A stretch of DNA of 64,000 bases from Sclerotiophoma versabilis (GCA_012274445.1 JAAROD010000044.1:372001-436000), one strand, 5' to 3'. Shown: positions 35,057 to 48,651, numbered from the stretch's first letter. Notes: generated by a model from the sequence alone, not told the origin. Program-made: numbers and translations.

Positions 35057-38000
35057 GAATCTCGGCGTGTGCCGCTGCGCCTCGACGCTTGGTGACGGCA
35101 AGCGACGTAGACCCGAATTACGAAAGGGTGGGGAGCTTCAGCTGGTTGATGGTCTTCGACTGGACTTTGAGTGGTCGTATCCTAAGTAAGATGAGATGAA
35201 AGTGTCTGCGCAGTTGTTAGCAGCTGATCTTGGCAGTATACAAATCTCCATCGCCCAATGCCGTTGATTAACGGAAGCCTCAATCATGCATAGTGAGGCA
35301 CATAAGCATGACCGCGCAGCCCGTAGCTCGCTTAGGTTCCGACACTACTTACCTCAATCAGCAATGTCCGACCGGGGTGTAGGCTAATGGTCGGCTTGGG
35401 TGTTGGTGTACGCAAAATTGAAAGTAAATCTTTGGAGCCAGAGAGTTTAAGGTAGGAGCGCAGACTTTCAGAGCTGTAGGAGAATGACAGCTAAAAGATT
35501 CCCGAATACAAGTGCAGCTTGGATCCACCACTTAGCAGACGCGGACACAAAGTCCAGAAGACGGAGGTCGATGTTCGCTAAAGCAAGTGTGAACGAAAGC
35601 GTAGGTTGTACACACAAACGACTCGATGACAATGGTACCAGGCAGATGGAACAGAGGGCGAGAGGGTCCGATGGTAGGCGGTTCCGTTGGTGGAAGATCT
35701 GAAGCTGATGGGAGGGTACGATACATTCGCCTCTATTGACAAGGACAAGGAGGCTTTTAAGAGAGACCTCGTTTTTCTATCGCAGCCGCCGCCCCGACCA
35801 GCGGCACCACTCCTTCATAATGACAGCCCTGCTCGACAGCCTCCTGCACATGGCCAGGGACAGGGACCCGAGCTGCACGGGCCGCAACAGACAGGCAACG
35901 TCCTATCAATAACCTGGTATCAAGGCGCGCGGAAGAGGGGAACTGGCAGCCGTTGAGCGCCTGGTTCGAAACGGCTTTTAGATGCTAGGATTAGGGGTCT
36001 TTGATCTGCAGTCTACTGACATTGCAGTCTCCCCGTAGCCACGGCTTTGCCTCTTTTGGAACCGACTGCCGCGCAAAAGAGGAGTTTTGGACAAGATCGC
36101 GATGAGAAAACGAATATGGTTCTCCGCAACTAGATCGCAATGTATACACGCTAATGCAGCTCAGCGAGGGTCATGGGCCGCTCCGTCCGCTGTCCTTCAC
36201 GAGGATCAAACCTGGCACCGGGGTCGATTTGATCGGAGGGACGGCCCTCTCTACGATCAGGTCACAGTGAACTTCTGGAGTCGCTGCCAATACTCACACC
36301 GCAATTTTAAATTGCGCTGGGGCACACGACAGTCAATCTCTTCATGGATGAGTTCAGAGTGCGTTCGTCAGATGCCGCCACTGAGAGGACAGTCTACACT
36401 GACCACAAGTGGCAACCCGAGTCCAGGATCTCCCTCGTTTACAATCCCTACTGACAGGTCAACCATCAGTCCCGGACGCAAGTACCTCCCCTTGTCACGC
36501 CACCAGCAAACCATACGCCAAAGGAGCATCATTCGGGAACAAGCGAATTGAAACACCACCAAACGACTGCTTGAAGCGAAACAGCTGAATCTCAAACTTT
36601 GACAACGAGTCAAGCGCTGCTCGCGACCGAAATCCTGGTCGTCGGTCCAGATTCAGATTCAGATTTCGACAATCGAACGGCTATCGATCGCGGACAGCCC
36701 GCCTCGTATTTAGTCCACACATATGCGAAAGTGCGATGTGAGTCGCTCGATTTGGACTCTCGCTTACGAGCCACCAGTGATGTTGATGTGCTCATGTGGG
36801 GGCACGCGGAGCTGCAACGACGTTGCGACTGAAATGACTGGCATCTGAAGGCATGTCTTCGGCCGTATTGTTCTGTCCTCGGTGGCTTTGTGGTGTTGAT
36901 GTGGATTTGCAGTACATCATCACTGCTAGCGTGCTTCGAACCACGAGGCTGAATGACTTGGTCTCTCATAGCACGGTAGCCTTTCGGAACTGCTTCTTTT
37001 GGGGAGAGTTACGTGTCTGCCCGATATGGACGTGTCAGCAGTTCAGGTGCCGAATCCATCTTCTCAATCTGGTGCTGATCGTCGGTGTTGCCCATCTCAG
37101 CAGACACGTTACCAATGTTCCACACATCAACGTCTGTGTTTGTCGTTGTAGTTGCGAGGCGAGCGCGAGGCGAGTCGAACTTGACAGGGGTGTGTTGAAT
37201 ATGACACCTTTCTGCAGGCAGCATGCACGCTTCAGCTCAGCTGGCAGCCGCAGGTCCACATGCTAGACTATTCGGTGTTCTTGCCTGAGGCAGGCAAGAG
37301 CTGCACCGTCCGCAGCGGAAGAATTACGGAAGCTGCGGGCAGCACAGTTCGTGTGTAACGCTTGACGGGATGGAGATTTGCAGCGCATATGCATAGATTA
37401 CACAGCAACTGAACGGTAGGAAAGGCGGTGTTGACTGTCGTGGTATGTACCCAGCGCTGCTTCTATATTCGATTCCTATGCGCGCGCGCATCCTGGCAAT
37501 ACCGATAACAGCGTTTTGATATCTCGGGTCGAATATCCGCATACCCTCACCGATAACCCGTCTTTGCTAAAGCGATCAGAAGCAACCCAGCAACGACTCC
37601 CTTTCGTTCATGCCTCCCGGTCCTATGTCGGAGACTTCTCTTTGAAGCAGAAGTCGCTGCCATGCTTCTAGAGAGATCTATATGAGATCGTACCCGCCGT
37701 AGGAAAGCACGGGAAGTCTGGTGTGCCGAATGAGGAGTGAAAATCCCGGTCCTTGGTCCGATCCTGCCTAGAACGGTGTGACAGCCCGGTCTGACCCTGT
37801 CCGAACCGGGCTCTCGAACCCTACCGATGAACAGTTCATCACAAAAAGCAAACATACAAACCCACACCTGCCCACACTTGCTCACTAAGGGAGCAAAATT
37901 CGCGGCGATACCCATATGCAATTTCAGATGTTTGAGCATCGGGACTATTTCATACGAGTAAACGGACCTTGGTGTCTCCAGTTGCACCGAGGATCGAGGT

Positions 38001-38738
38001 AGCTGGGAGCGCTTGACATTCCACCTTGACCCTGGCGTTGACGTAGACGTTGTACTGCTGCCCCCCCCACCTCTGACAGCAGTCAATTCAACCGATCCTG
38101 CACACGGAACTTGGAAAGATACTGCACTCTCTAAACCCTGTTCGAGCATGTTTAAACTGCCCTGCTGTCAAACCCCGCCTCATTGTACGACATGCACATG
38201 CATCCCTCCCTCTCCCTTACAGCGGCATCAGCGTCCCGGTGCTATTCTCGTGCAGCGCTCATGGATCCATCTGATAAGCCTTGGCCTGCCGCTTGCACTT
38301 CACGCGGTGGCTTAAATGCCCTCGAGAATGTGTAGCGAGACGCCCACGCAGCGATTCGCCCACTGAGCCATGACACACGGCAACGGCAATCCCACACGAC
38401 ATCCCCGCCCGCTAGCGCGTGTCAGACTGTGGTTGACCCGCGGGCAATCCCGAAGCGTCGTTGTCCCGTGCGCCACGGCTGATGGGGAAGAGAAGCCGGC
38501 GCCCGCCCGCCCGATGGCCAAGCGCGCAACGGCTCGTAGCTATCCAGATTTCGCCAACGTTGGTAAAGAGGGCTTCCCCGGAACACGTCATTGCTTATCT
38601 TGTTTTGTGTGTGAGGGTGTTATAGGGCGGGTTTCATGTTACTGCTGTTGTTATTTTCGCTGTTGTTGGGTATGTTGGAAGATTACAATCTTACTACTTT
38701 TCATCCACACCACTGCTACTCTTTACAATAATTTACAC
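35057..38738. other. 3.7-kb intergenic gap, no gene seen
   Basis: Nothing convincing lies between the DUF2841 start and the ABC transporter stop. The part next to 35057 is the DUF2841 promoter. Open frames of up to 200 codons (for example 37547-38149 minus and 38370-39368 plus) lack domain patterns, and the last overlaps the transporter. A C run of eight lies near 38061. A lineage-specific gene or relic of a mobile element cannot be excluded. Confidence 0.5.
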
Positions 38739-41700
38739 CTACTTCCCCTCAATACTGTTAAGCAAATTTGCTTCCTTGACCAAATCATAGAAAAGACCCT
38801 TCCTCCTCACCAGTTCGGCCGGAGTATCGAACTCGGCCACCGTGCCCCTGTCCAGCACAATGATGCGATCACTGTCGAGAATAGTGTTGATGCGGTGCGC
38901 AATGGTGATGATCGTTTTATTCTTGAACATGCTGGACCGCAGAGTGGTTTGCAGCAATGCGTCCGTCTCAACGTCAACGGCGGCCTGAAGGAGATTAGTC
39001 GAGACCAACATGTTGGGAATAATGACAGAACTTACAGTAGCTTCGTCCAGAACAAGGATGTTGCTTGGTGCAAGAAGGGCACGGGCCAGGGAGATCAGCT
39101 GACGTTGTCCAGCGCTGAGGTTGGACCCTCCCTCGTGAATCTGCGCATCCAGCTTGCCCTGCATACTGGCAATATGCTCCTTGAGGCGAGCATGTTCCAG
39201 CGCGCTCCAGAGCTCTGTGTCATCATGAACATGCCCAGGATCAAGGTTGTCGCGAACAGTGCCCTCGAAGAGCGCTGCATCTTGCGGGATGATCGCCAGT
39301 CGTCTGCGCAAGTCCAGAAGTCCGATGGTGCTGGTGTTCAAGTTGTCGATACTTACATGACCCTCTGACGGCTCGATGATGCGGAACAATGCAAGCGTGA
39401 GCGAACTCTTGCCCGCACCTGTGCGACCGACAACTCCGATCTTTTCGTTTGGTTTGATATGCAGATTGATGTTCTTGAGCACAAGGTCGAGACCTGCCCG
39501 ATACCGGGTGCTGTAGTTGTTGAAGGACACAGCGCCCTGCGACGGCCAGCTGATTGGCGGCCGGTTCTTGGAAATAACCTCGGGGGCCTCACTTGGCAAA
39601 GCTGCGTACTCGAGCACACGTTCCACGGAAACGATATTGGTCTCCACCTCAACGGTCTGTCTGACGATCCAGTTGAGAGACTGGGTAATCTGAAGCGCAT
39701 AGGACATTGCCAGACCAACCATACCAGCTGAAAGACCGCTGTGGCTGGCAACCGAGATGATGGCAAATCCTGCGGAAGACAAGATGATCACGGACCCCAA
39801 AAACTCTAGACGCACAGCTAACCACCGGTTGGCGCTGATGGATGGATAATAGGCCCTCAGATTTGCGTCCACTCGCCACTCGTTCTCCAGTTCGAAGCGC
39901 TTTTGCTGGTTGTACGCACGGATGGTGCTCATACCACTGAGCGACTCTTGGAAGTGCGCATAGATAGGGCTGCGGCTAACGCTGTCAAGGCGCTTGAGCT
40001 CGCGTGATGTGCGCAAATAGTATCGCTGGATGTACAAGTATAGCGCACCAAGCGGCAAGATGACAGAGACAAAGATAGGGGTTCCTGCGGAAATCACGAC
40101 CAGGGTAAACACAGCTACACATTCATGTCAGTCGATAGTTTTACAGATATGTGCCAAGACAGCTACATACCTCTAGCTGAGTTCACAAACAGCATGTTGA
40201 ACGTTCGACTGTGTACGTCAGTTTCTATCCGCGCATATCTCGTGCTGGGGTAGACTTACGCTAACACTTCATCAACCTTGTAGATATCGCTATATAGGGT
40301 CCGTTAGCAGCAGCACACAACGAGAAGGGGAGAAGATCAACGTCTTGTGCAGGACTGGAACAAGGGATGTTGAAATGAACGTACCTGGAGAACCGGTTGA
40401 GGATGCGTCCTGCAGGCGTGGTTTCGAAGAAGCTCATTGGCGAGCGGAAGATAGCGAACGCCATCCGCTCATGCAGTTTGCGGCTGGCCTGTGTTCCACA
40501 TTAGCCTTGCGTAATGCATTGTTGAGACTATCTCTGAGCGTACCTCGATAGAGCAGAATATCCAGAGAATGAGCGTCTGCACAACCACAAGGGCAGCAGA
40601 TCCGACACCAAATGCAAAGTAGATGCCGATGTTCTTGCCCACATGTGGGTTACTGCCGTATCGCTGATTCATTTCTGACCATTGTTTGAGCCAGACACTT
40701 GCACCTGCATAATGTTAGCGTCTGTCATCTCGAGATGAAAAAGTGACGAGCCAATCGCGGATCACATACCGATGGATGCCGTCTGAGCCCCGGCAAGTAG
40801 TGCCAGGTAGATGACGACAGCAACTAGGTTGCTAGTCTTTGCGTACTCGCCATAGACCGACCACTTGACCTTGCCTTGTTCCGAGAATTCTTTCGATTGT
40901 TTGCTCTTCAGACCGTTCTCTTCGTCAGTGGTCTTGCCACGTGGACCCCTGAAACTGGCAGTGCTGGCACGGCGAAGGGTTGCAAAGCTATGTTTACGAG
41001 CCGTCCCATTTCCAGTCCGGAGAGGAGCAAGATGTGAGGCACCTTCCTGAGCAGCCTCAGCTTCTTCCCGGCTTTGTTCATCTTCTGAAGTCGGACTGCC
41101 GCCGTAGGCTGTGGACTCTTCGTCGCTCATGACGCTCTCGGATGGAGCACTGTCCTCGTTCTGGTCTTCGTTCTGTGATGTTTTGATCAAGCTTGCAATC
41201 TCACCCTTCATTGCCATAAGCTGAGTGTAGCTGCCCCTTTCGAGAATCTTCCCCTCACGCAGGAGCAAAATCATATCAGCTTCCACTAAGACAGGAATGG
41301 AATTGGTAGCCAAAATCCTAGTCTTACCAGCTAGAAGCCCGTTGGGACCGAGGACATTGTTGATCAGGTGTCGCCCGACATGCTGGTCAACTGCCGACAG
41401 ACAGTCGTCGAGTAGATAAACATCAGCACGAGCATACACAGCGCGCGCAAGAGTGAGACGAGCCTTTTGTCCACCTGACAGGGAGATGCCGCGCTCACCA
41501 ACTTCCGTCTGATCACCGTCCGGAAGCTGGGCGAAGTCGTCGCGCAGAGCGCAGGCTGCAACAGTCTTTTCATAGAAATGAGGGTCCCAGCGATGACCGA
41601 AGACAATGTTCTCGCGTACAGAGGCGTTCATCACCCAAGCTTGTTGGGGCACATAAGCCGACTTTCCGTGAAGTACCACCTCACCGTTGATCTTCCACAG

Positions 41701-43791
41701 ATCACCGAGCACTGCCTGTAGAAGCGAGGATTTTCCAGAACCGACGCGACCAACAACACATGCAAGTTCACCCTTGTGTGCGGTAAAATTAATCTGCTCA
41801 AGAGTACGACGTTCAGCATTCTTGTCCCAAGTGAAGCTTGCATCCCTGATACGAACTGACTCTTCGCCGGTTTCTTCAACAGCGGGCTCGCGACGAACAG
41901 CATCGGCCTGAAGCTCATCAGCAGTCAGGTAGCTGGTGAGACGGCTGACGGCGACACTGGCTTCGACGATCGCAGTAATAACCATGGGCAGGATGGCAAG
42001 TGGGAAGGTGAGAAGGTTGAACAGCGTCAGAGCAGGGAAAACAATGTCGGTGGTCAGAGGACGATCCTGGGTCCAGACAAAAACGCCGAAGGTCGAGCAG
42101 GAAACCAGGAACGGTGTGGTCGACCATGTGAATGTGGAAAAAGCTTGAGTAGCACCAATTTTGCGCAAAGTTTTGAGTTCCAAGTCGTTTCGAATGTGGT
42201 TCAGGCGACTAGCGAAGGCGGTTGTCCAGGCATAGAGCTTGATAGACTTCATGTTGTTGAGAATCTCAGAGATGAGCTTGGTACGCGCATCCTTGTTCTT
42301 CATTTGCTCCTTCTGTAGTGTCTTCATTAGACGTGCGATGACACCGTTGATGGGTATCATAATGATCATTACTGCTACTCCTGCGAAACATGCTACACCA
42401 AGCAGCTGGTACAGGGAGAGCATGCAAAGCACAATTTGGAAGGGAGCAGACCACAGCTGTTGTCCGTACTGAGCAAGATCTTGGAGACGTTGGGTATCGA
42501 CAGCCATGTAGTTGACAATGTCACCAGTAGACTTTGTGGCCCGGCCCTCGTTAGATAGGCGTGTAGACTTGGAGTAGATGGCAGCGGTCAAGCAGGACTT
42601 GATGCGCATACCGGTCTCGAACGATCGCTGGAAATACTGGTGGAGAGCGGCAGTCTGCGATACAGACACTGCGAACATGCTAAGGGCGATGGCTGCGCCT
42701 CGTGCAATAGGCTGCGGATGGTCTGTCTCGTATGATTTGACGAAGGTGATCAAAAGCCTCAGCAGCTGTGGCTGGACAAAGTTCAAGCAGTCGCTCACTG
42801 TCTTGATAAGGGCACCGCGGAAGTATGGGCCACCAAAAGAGCGGAACAATGCCATCCAAAGCGAAGGACTCTTCTTGTGCTCCGCCTCATAGCTCCAATT
42901 TTCTTCGAACTTTTCGGCGGTGTGCTTGGTCGAATCGCGCTTCCGAAGATTCCATAGGTCGTCTTGGGTGAGGAAATGATTGTAGCCACGCTTCATCATA
43001 GGTGTCATCCAGCCAAATGTGAGGACCGAGAAGATATCGGCGTATTCGTAGGGGCACTCATCATCGTCACCCAGCGCATCGTAGTCGCTCAAGCGCTTCT
43101 GCACCAGCCACTCCAGCGCAAACTCGATTGCAGCCAGTCCAACGCTAGCAGTAAAGATTGCAAAGTATGCAATGTGTTCCTTGTACAGCTTCTGGGAGAC
43201 GAGCGAGCGAAGCTTCACACCATGTGCGATGAGGAAGAGCAGCCAGTAGAAGAGGACGACACCATTGGCATTACGCGATCGCCAGTGCTCGATATACTGG
43301 ATGTAGAAGATGACGAAGAGCGAGACGATGGTGATGGCGGTGGTCGAAAAGCGGAAATCCCCAGCCCAGATGCCTGTGAAGTACTCAATCTGGAGGGCGG
43401 CTTGTACAGCAGTCGTAGCGATAAGGGCTCCAATGATGCTCTGTTTGAAGTATACAGTCAGCAAAGCTCTATATTGTCTACCCGAGGTATCTCCTACCAA
43501 TTTGGCGTAGAAGTGCCAGTTCTGTTTGACAGGCTGCGGCGTGCATTTCCTATACAGATACCACAACGCGCCTGCTCCTCCAACAATTCCCCACACAGCG
43601 ACCACCATAATCCACACATCGAGAAAGCATGGCGTGAAGTCGAATCGAATAGGGCTGAGTGGGCCCCAACCCTCGCTGTTACCGCATAGCGGCTGGCGAT
43701 TGTGCTGCGATGCCTGAAGATAACCGTAGCTGACGCCAGCACCGTGCTCGAGCGGAGGGGAGGGCAGGAAGGGGATTTGCTGTCCCTGCAT
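38739..43791 (-). CDS. full-length ABCC (MRP/YCF1-type) transporter
   Basis: Eight coding segments: 43791-43498, 43440-40770, 40704-40544, 40488-40385, 40289-40260, 40208-40171, 40114-39036 and 38984-38739, in phase, about 1540 residues. Two introns (57 nt and 51 nt) are stop-free multiples of three. The last would break the second Walker B if kept; spliced it reads LVLDEAT-AAVDVET. The order is TMD0, L0 linker, TMD1, NBD1, TMD2, NBD2. NBD1 has GRVGSGKSS near 662, LSGGQ near 750 and VYLLDDCLSAVD near 775. NBD2 has GRTGAGKSS near 1328 and LSAGQRQL near 1438. The family has a degenerate NBD1 Walker B neighbour (Asp for Glu) as here. YCF1/Bpt1-type proteins pump glutathione conjugates and metals into the vacuole. 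Which ABCC paralogue this is cannot be settled from the sequence alone. Confidence 0.95.
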
Positions 43792-45464
43792 TGAGTGTGT
43801 CGTGTGCGCGCGGCCAGGCTCTGTGTCGCAGAGTCACAGGCTGGGCGGATTTGAGCGGCGTGCAAGAGTAATTAAGGACGCGCGCGCGTGGTTGGGTCTT
43901 TTGCGAGGCAAGAGCTCGGACATTTCGTCCACTCCGTCATCGAATCGGCTTTAGCGGGGGGTTTGTCAGCGGTAAGGCTGAACTCGACCTCTTACTCCTT
44001 CAGAATCCGTGCCAAGAGTACAATTTACACAACCTCGAGTTTACAGTCATTCGTTTTCGGTACAATCTCATCAGTATACACGACACATGTCACCACACGT
44101 AATGTGTCCAGTCCGGGCCTGGCAGTGCGATTGACGTCCCGACGTGCAGTGACAAGCTTCGGACCATTTGGTTGTGCCTTGCCGATATCGCGAGGCTAGT
44201 CGACATCTGTCGATGGAAGGACAACCAGAGTAGTATCACAAAGTTCTTGCTGCTCCAAAGTTACCCAGCAAGTACCTTGACATGTCTTCACTGTTTTGTG
44301 TTTAATAAATACTAGTCAGCAGACATGCTTGTTCACTAACACGACTATATGCGTCTGAAAGGGCTTGTATTCGGAGCTGGCGCGTGTGAAGCCCAGAGAC
44401 TCGAGAGGCGGTGAAGGTCGAATGATGAACGGGTCATGATCTCTAGCCCAGATTGTTGGATTGGTTTTTGTTAGGGAGGAGCGCAGTGGGGTTGGGGAAA
44501 GGTCACCACAATTTCGGACGAAGGCCGGATACACGGGTTGTATTTGGAGGCCGTTTCATTTCATGCTTCAAGTTTCAAAGCTGACAATGGAGCGATTTGC
44601 ACGCGCTTGTTGTCATCTGCAGCTTAGACAAGATTACCACCGAGGAGTTCCAATAATGGAACTTCAAGCGCAAAGTACTCGTGTGTACGGTTACTGCACA
44701 TCCACTAGCCCCAACGGTAGAGAAGGAGCGTCTTTCGCCCGTACCTTCTAGCTCCAGCATAGCAGGCAAGATCCTACTCACCAAGAACCATGGTTTCGAA
44801 GCAGAAAATTCTGGTACCGTAAGATGTTTGCGGTCAAGGCATGTCGTTCAGAAGAGACGTAGACGTTTGGAAGGGAAATTGTGAGAGAGTAGCAAGAAGC
44901 AAGCTTTCAGTTGAGAGGTGAGACTCCAAGCGTAGGAGTATCGTACATTGAGGCGCTCACGGCTTTACCTCAATTGCACTAGCAGCACAGCTTGGTACCA
45001 GTGTAACACACTTTAGCGGTAAGCATCTGGACCTTGGGAGAACTACAAACGCACTCAAGCTCCAGAATCGCGGTGGAAAACATCTGTTCAGTTCGATCAT
45101 ATCGCATTGTATTCCACACGCAAGCGATGAATCTAGGTCGTTGCATGCACAGCTGGTGAGCGACCCAAATCAGGCCACGCGGAAATCAAACTTACTCCAC
45201 AACACCGCTTCCAATGATCACTGTATGTCACAGCAGACAGGCGAACGGAACCTGAAACATCACCGCCCAATGTAGTGCTGCAGACTTCCAGATACTCCTT
45301 CCCAGATCTCGACACAAACAAGAATATCTATCAGCACACCCACCAGTCTACAACCTCCGAAAAATCAGTTGCAAAAGAACGGCAAAACGATATTGGATCG
45401 CAGGTAATCAAAGTAGAAGACCGGAAAGACAAGCCACGATCACCCAATCACTGCAAAAAGAATG
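43792..45464. other. intergenic, no protein gene seen
   Basis: About 1.7 kb between the transporter start and the tRNA gene. The left part is the transporter's promoter. Short open frames on both strands show no family signal. Confidence 0.55.
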
Positions 45465-45559
45465 TGGACTTGCTGGGAATCGAACCCAGGACCACTCCCA
45501 TACATTGTACGGTGCTGTACACATGCTAAGGGAGTATTATACCACTAAACCACAAGCCC
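45465..45559 (-). tRNA. tRNA-Ala (anticodon AGC) with intron
   Basis: Read on the minus strand, 95 nt fold as a tRNA. The acceptor 5' arm GGGCTTG pairs with CAAGTCC, followed by the discriminator A. The D arm is GGTTTAGTGGTATAA. The anticodon stem is CTCCC/GGGAG around the loop TTAGCAT. The T arm is CTGGG-TTCGATT-CCCAG. Position 3 to 70 is a G:U pair, the identity mark of alanine tRNAs. Length exceeds 72 by 23, matching an intron just after the base 3' of the anticodon, where tRNA introns sit. The intron contains TGTAC/GTACA, which can form a short hairpin. No A/B-box oddities were noticed. Confidence 0.93.
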
Positions 45560-47334
45560 ATTTGCTGTTTTTGATGTAAACTTTGGATCCAGGAGTCAAT
45601 ATATAGTCAGATATGCAAGTGCGGGAGAATCAAGAGGCAGTGAAGTTTGCCATAGAGGATCAGAAGCCGAGAAAATCTGTTTCAAAAACCCTCCGCCGAG
45701 CTTGCCGGATGCAGAACATGAAGAAAATCGACGGGATCGTTACTGAGAAAGCCTTCAAGACACTGCTGAGCTTTGATGCAAAATCTGCGCTTAGTGCGCC
45801 ATACACATCTCATGAAAAGTGGGGTCCTATCAACACAAAAACAGTTTCTTTGTAGAAGTTACATTAATGCTAAACCTACTGTCTCAGTTCCAAGTTAGGT
45901 TGTCATTGTCAATAAAATGCCGAAACCTGTTGAGTAAAAGTTCAAGTGATAACTTTCAGCAACAACGAGAAAGCGACTAAGAGGCAAAGCAAGGCCAACA
46001 AGACTGTCTTTAGCACTGCAGTCAATAGCATTCGTGACGTTAGCAGTTACTTCTGCATCGTCTCGCAAACGATTGCTTCTAGTCTTACTACAGGTCTTAA
46101 GAAGAGAGTTCAAACCCTCAGAGGCTTTGAGCAGCTCAAGAAAGCAGAACCATTTGCAGTGTCTGCGTTGTAGTCTGTCAGGTCCTTGTAAGACCGTGAA
46201 ATTGGACCTGAAGTGGATGCTGCTGTGCAGGATTATCGCCGGCTAGTTGTCGTACAGGGTCTGAAACCTGGCAGTGACAGTAGTATTGTTATCATGTCGA
46301 TCGAGAAAGGACCTACGCGTGTCGTTAATATGGGTGAAGTCACAAGAGCTCTTTTCAGTTCCTGGGTAGTTGTGAAACTCCCCATCGATCGGAACGTTTT
46401 TGGATTCCTGCATGCACCTGTATCGATCTATGAGCTTTGCTAGGGTAAAGAAATGTTCATCAGCTAACATCTTGGTTGGTATGAGCTTGGCAAACCCTTT
46501 CCAAGCGCCCCATGCTTGAGACTCAAGAAAGAAGCGAAGTGTCTACGGGCTATCGCCCCTCTACTACTAACCTAGTTTAGCTGCTCCAGTGTCGAAACGT
46601 TGGGGCTAAAGTCTACTACCACTGATTCGGTGACGAACGACAGTATTTCAGTGAGAATGACTAGGCAGGTGACAACAGCTAAGCTCAGCTCTGAGAAGTT
46701 GGTAGCTGTTTGTGCATCTCGAACAATGTAGTTGTCGCACGTTGATCTTCAGACATGGTTCATGTAGGGGTTGGCGCTGTCGCAAGGAAACGCAACCATC
46801 GTAATGTCTTACCATATAAATTAGTTATACCCGGTGGGCTAGTTTCCAGACGCTTATTAAAGAGCAAAACATTGTTGACGCGTTGTAAAGGTATGCACTG
46901 GTACGTCGTTTGTCAGATGTACTGTGCGCGTCTCTCGGTGTTGACTTCTTGGATTCTCATTCAGGAGTCTTAGGCATACGTTGTATGATTGCATCAAAAG
47001 ATTTAAAACATTGGCCGAGTTGTCGCTCGGTAAAGTGCGTTGTTTACTTCTATCGAGGGTGTTGATGGGTGCGGGGTAGCTTGGAGCTACCTTTACAGGC
47101 GTTGAAGCTGAGGTGATGTCCAAGGAGCACAGTACCGCCCCACGGATCAGGTCCCCACGTGTGGGGCGCTGGGCTGCAGAGCCGCAAATGCCACTAGTAA
47201 GGTACCTGAGACTAATTCCGTCATTCACCTCGGTCTGGTTTGAAGATATAGCTTCTCTCACCTGGACTCGTCGCCGCGCCAGCTCGCACCTTCCTCACCT
47301 CCCGACTCCCGCGCTTATCGTACCTACCTAAACC
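45560..47334. other. intergenic, no gene seen
   Basis: 1.8 kb between the tRNA and AOS1. Sequence is more AT-rich than the gene-dense parts. Open frames are below 80 codons except one of about 134 codons on minus near 47000, which overlaps the AOS1 leader. No motif recognised. Confidence 0.55.
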
Positions 47335-48651
47335 ATGACGGACCTCATCGCGCCTGCTGATCCAAAGGCGGTCAATGGCACCTTCCCAGCGGACGATGCA
47401 GCTGGCCAGACTCTCGCTGCCATTGCTGAGGCTGAGAAGATATCTGCAGGTAATGCCACCACAGCGACAGTATGTTTACCGATCTAATCCCCACCGCAGA
47501 CGAGATCGCGCTTTACGACCGACAAATTCGACTCTGGGGCGTCAAGGCGCAAGAGAAGATCCGCACCGCCAACATTCTTCTCGTCTCCATCAAAGCGTTG
47601 GCGAACGAAATCGCGAAGAATCTCGTGCTAGCAGGCATTGGTTCTATTACCCTCGCTGACCATAACAACGTGACCGAGGATGATCTGGGAGCGCAGTTCT
47701 TCATCAGCGAAGCCGACGTGGGCAAGAACGTACGCAGTCAATAACCTGACGCAGCTGTGTATGCTAATAGAAGTGTAGCGCGCCGAGGCAGCGGCTCCGC
47801 AAGTCCAGAAGCTGAACCCTCGAGTCAAGGTCAACACGTACACAAGCCCCATCTGCACAGAAACCGAGGCCAATTTTTACTCCCAATTCGACGTGATCAT
47901 CGCCACCGACCTTGACTTCAACTCGACCAACACCCTCAACCTCTGCGCGCGCCTCTCAAATCGACCCTTCTACGCCGGCGCGTCCCACGGTCTTTACGGG
48001 TACATCTTCGCCGACCTGATCAAGCACAAGTACGTCGTCGAGCGAGACCTTGGCAACAAGACAACACAAGTGGGCCCCGAGAGCTCAACGCGCAGCGTAC
48101 TCGAATTCTCCTCGAAAAAAGAAAATGGCAAGTCGGTCGAGACGGTCACAAAGCAGGAAATATACTCGCCCATCATGGCCATCAAGGACTCGCCTCTGCC
48201 ACCTGAGATTGCAGGCAACCATCGCAGGCTGAAGAAGGTGCACCCGCTGCTCACCTGTGTGCGCGCACTGTGGGAGTACCAGTTCCAGGCACACGGCGTC
48301 TTCCCATCACACGACCCGCAGCAGCTGCAGCTGTTCACTATGATGGCTACGGAGAAGCACAAACTACACCTGCTGCCCACGAGTACACTCACTGCAGAGT
48401 TCCTGCGCAGCTTTCTCCAGAACTTGGGTAGTGAAATCGCGCCTGTCACTGCGTTCCTTGGCGGCCAGCTTGCACAAGATGTCATCAATGTACTTGGGCA
48501 AAGAGAACAGCCGATCCAGAACTTGATGCTGTTTGACGGTGAGGAGAGTGCTGGGCCGGTCTATGCGCTGCATCCTATCTTCGTAGACAACCCGATCACA
48601 GCTCTTCCGTCGATCCCTATGCCTGTCGAGGCCATTTCGATCGACGACTAG
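47335..48651 (+). CDS. AOS1: SUMO-activating enzyme E1 subunit Aos1/SAE1
   Basis: Three exons: 47335-47449, 47500-47729 and 47779-48651, encoding 405 residues. Introns are 50 nt and 49 nt, with phases 1 and 0. The ThiF/E1 fold starts at about residue 40 with LYDRQIRLWGVKAQEKIR, then NLVLAGIGSITLADHNNVTEDDLGAQFF, the adenylation-domain segment shared by Aos1. The C-terminal part has GGQLAQDVINVL and a final beta-strand block. Aos1 pairs with Uba2 to activate SUMO and lacks the catalytic Cys domain, as here. At the nucleotide-binding loop the usual Gly residues appear as Ser and Ala (LLVSIKALANEIAKN). Other fungal Aos1 proteins may share this, so I do not read it as inactivation. Confidence 0.95.

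Noticed and set aside
37547..38149. 200-codon minus-strand open frame in the 3.7-kb gap
   Set aside because: Composition is not distinctive, there is no recognised motif and no splice-linked neighbour.
45465..45559. tRNA-Gly, suggested by the D arm and CTCCC stem
   Set aside because: The anticodon read is AGC and the acceptor has G3:U70, both alanine marks.
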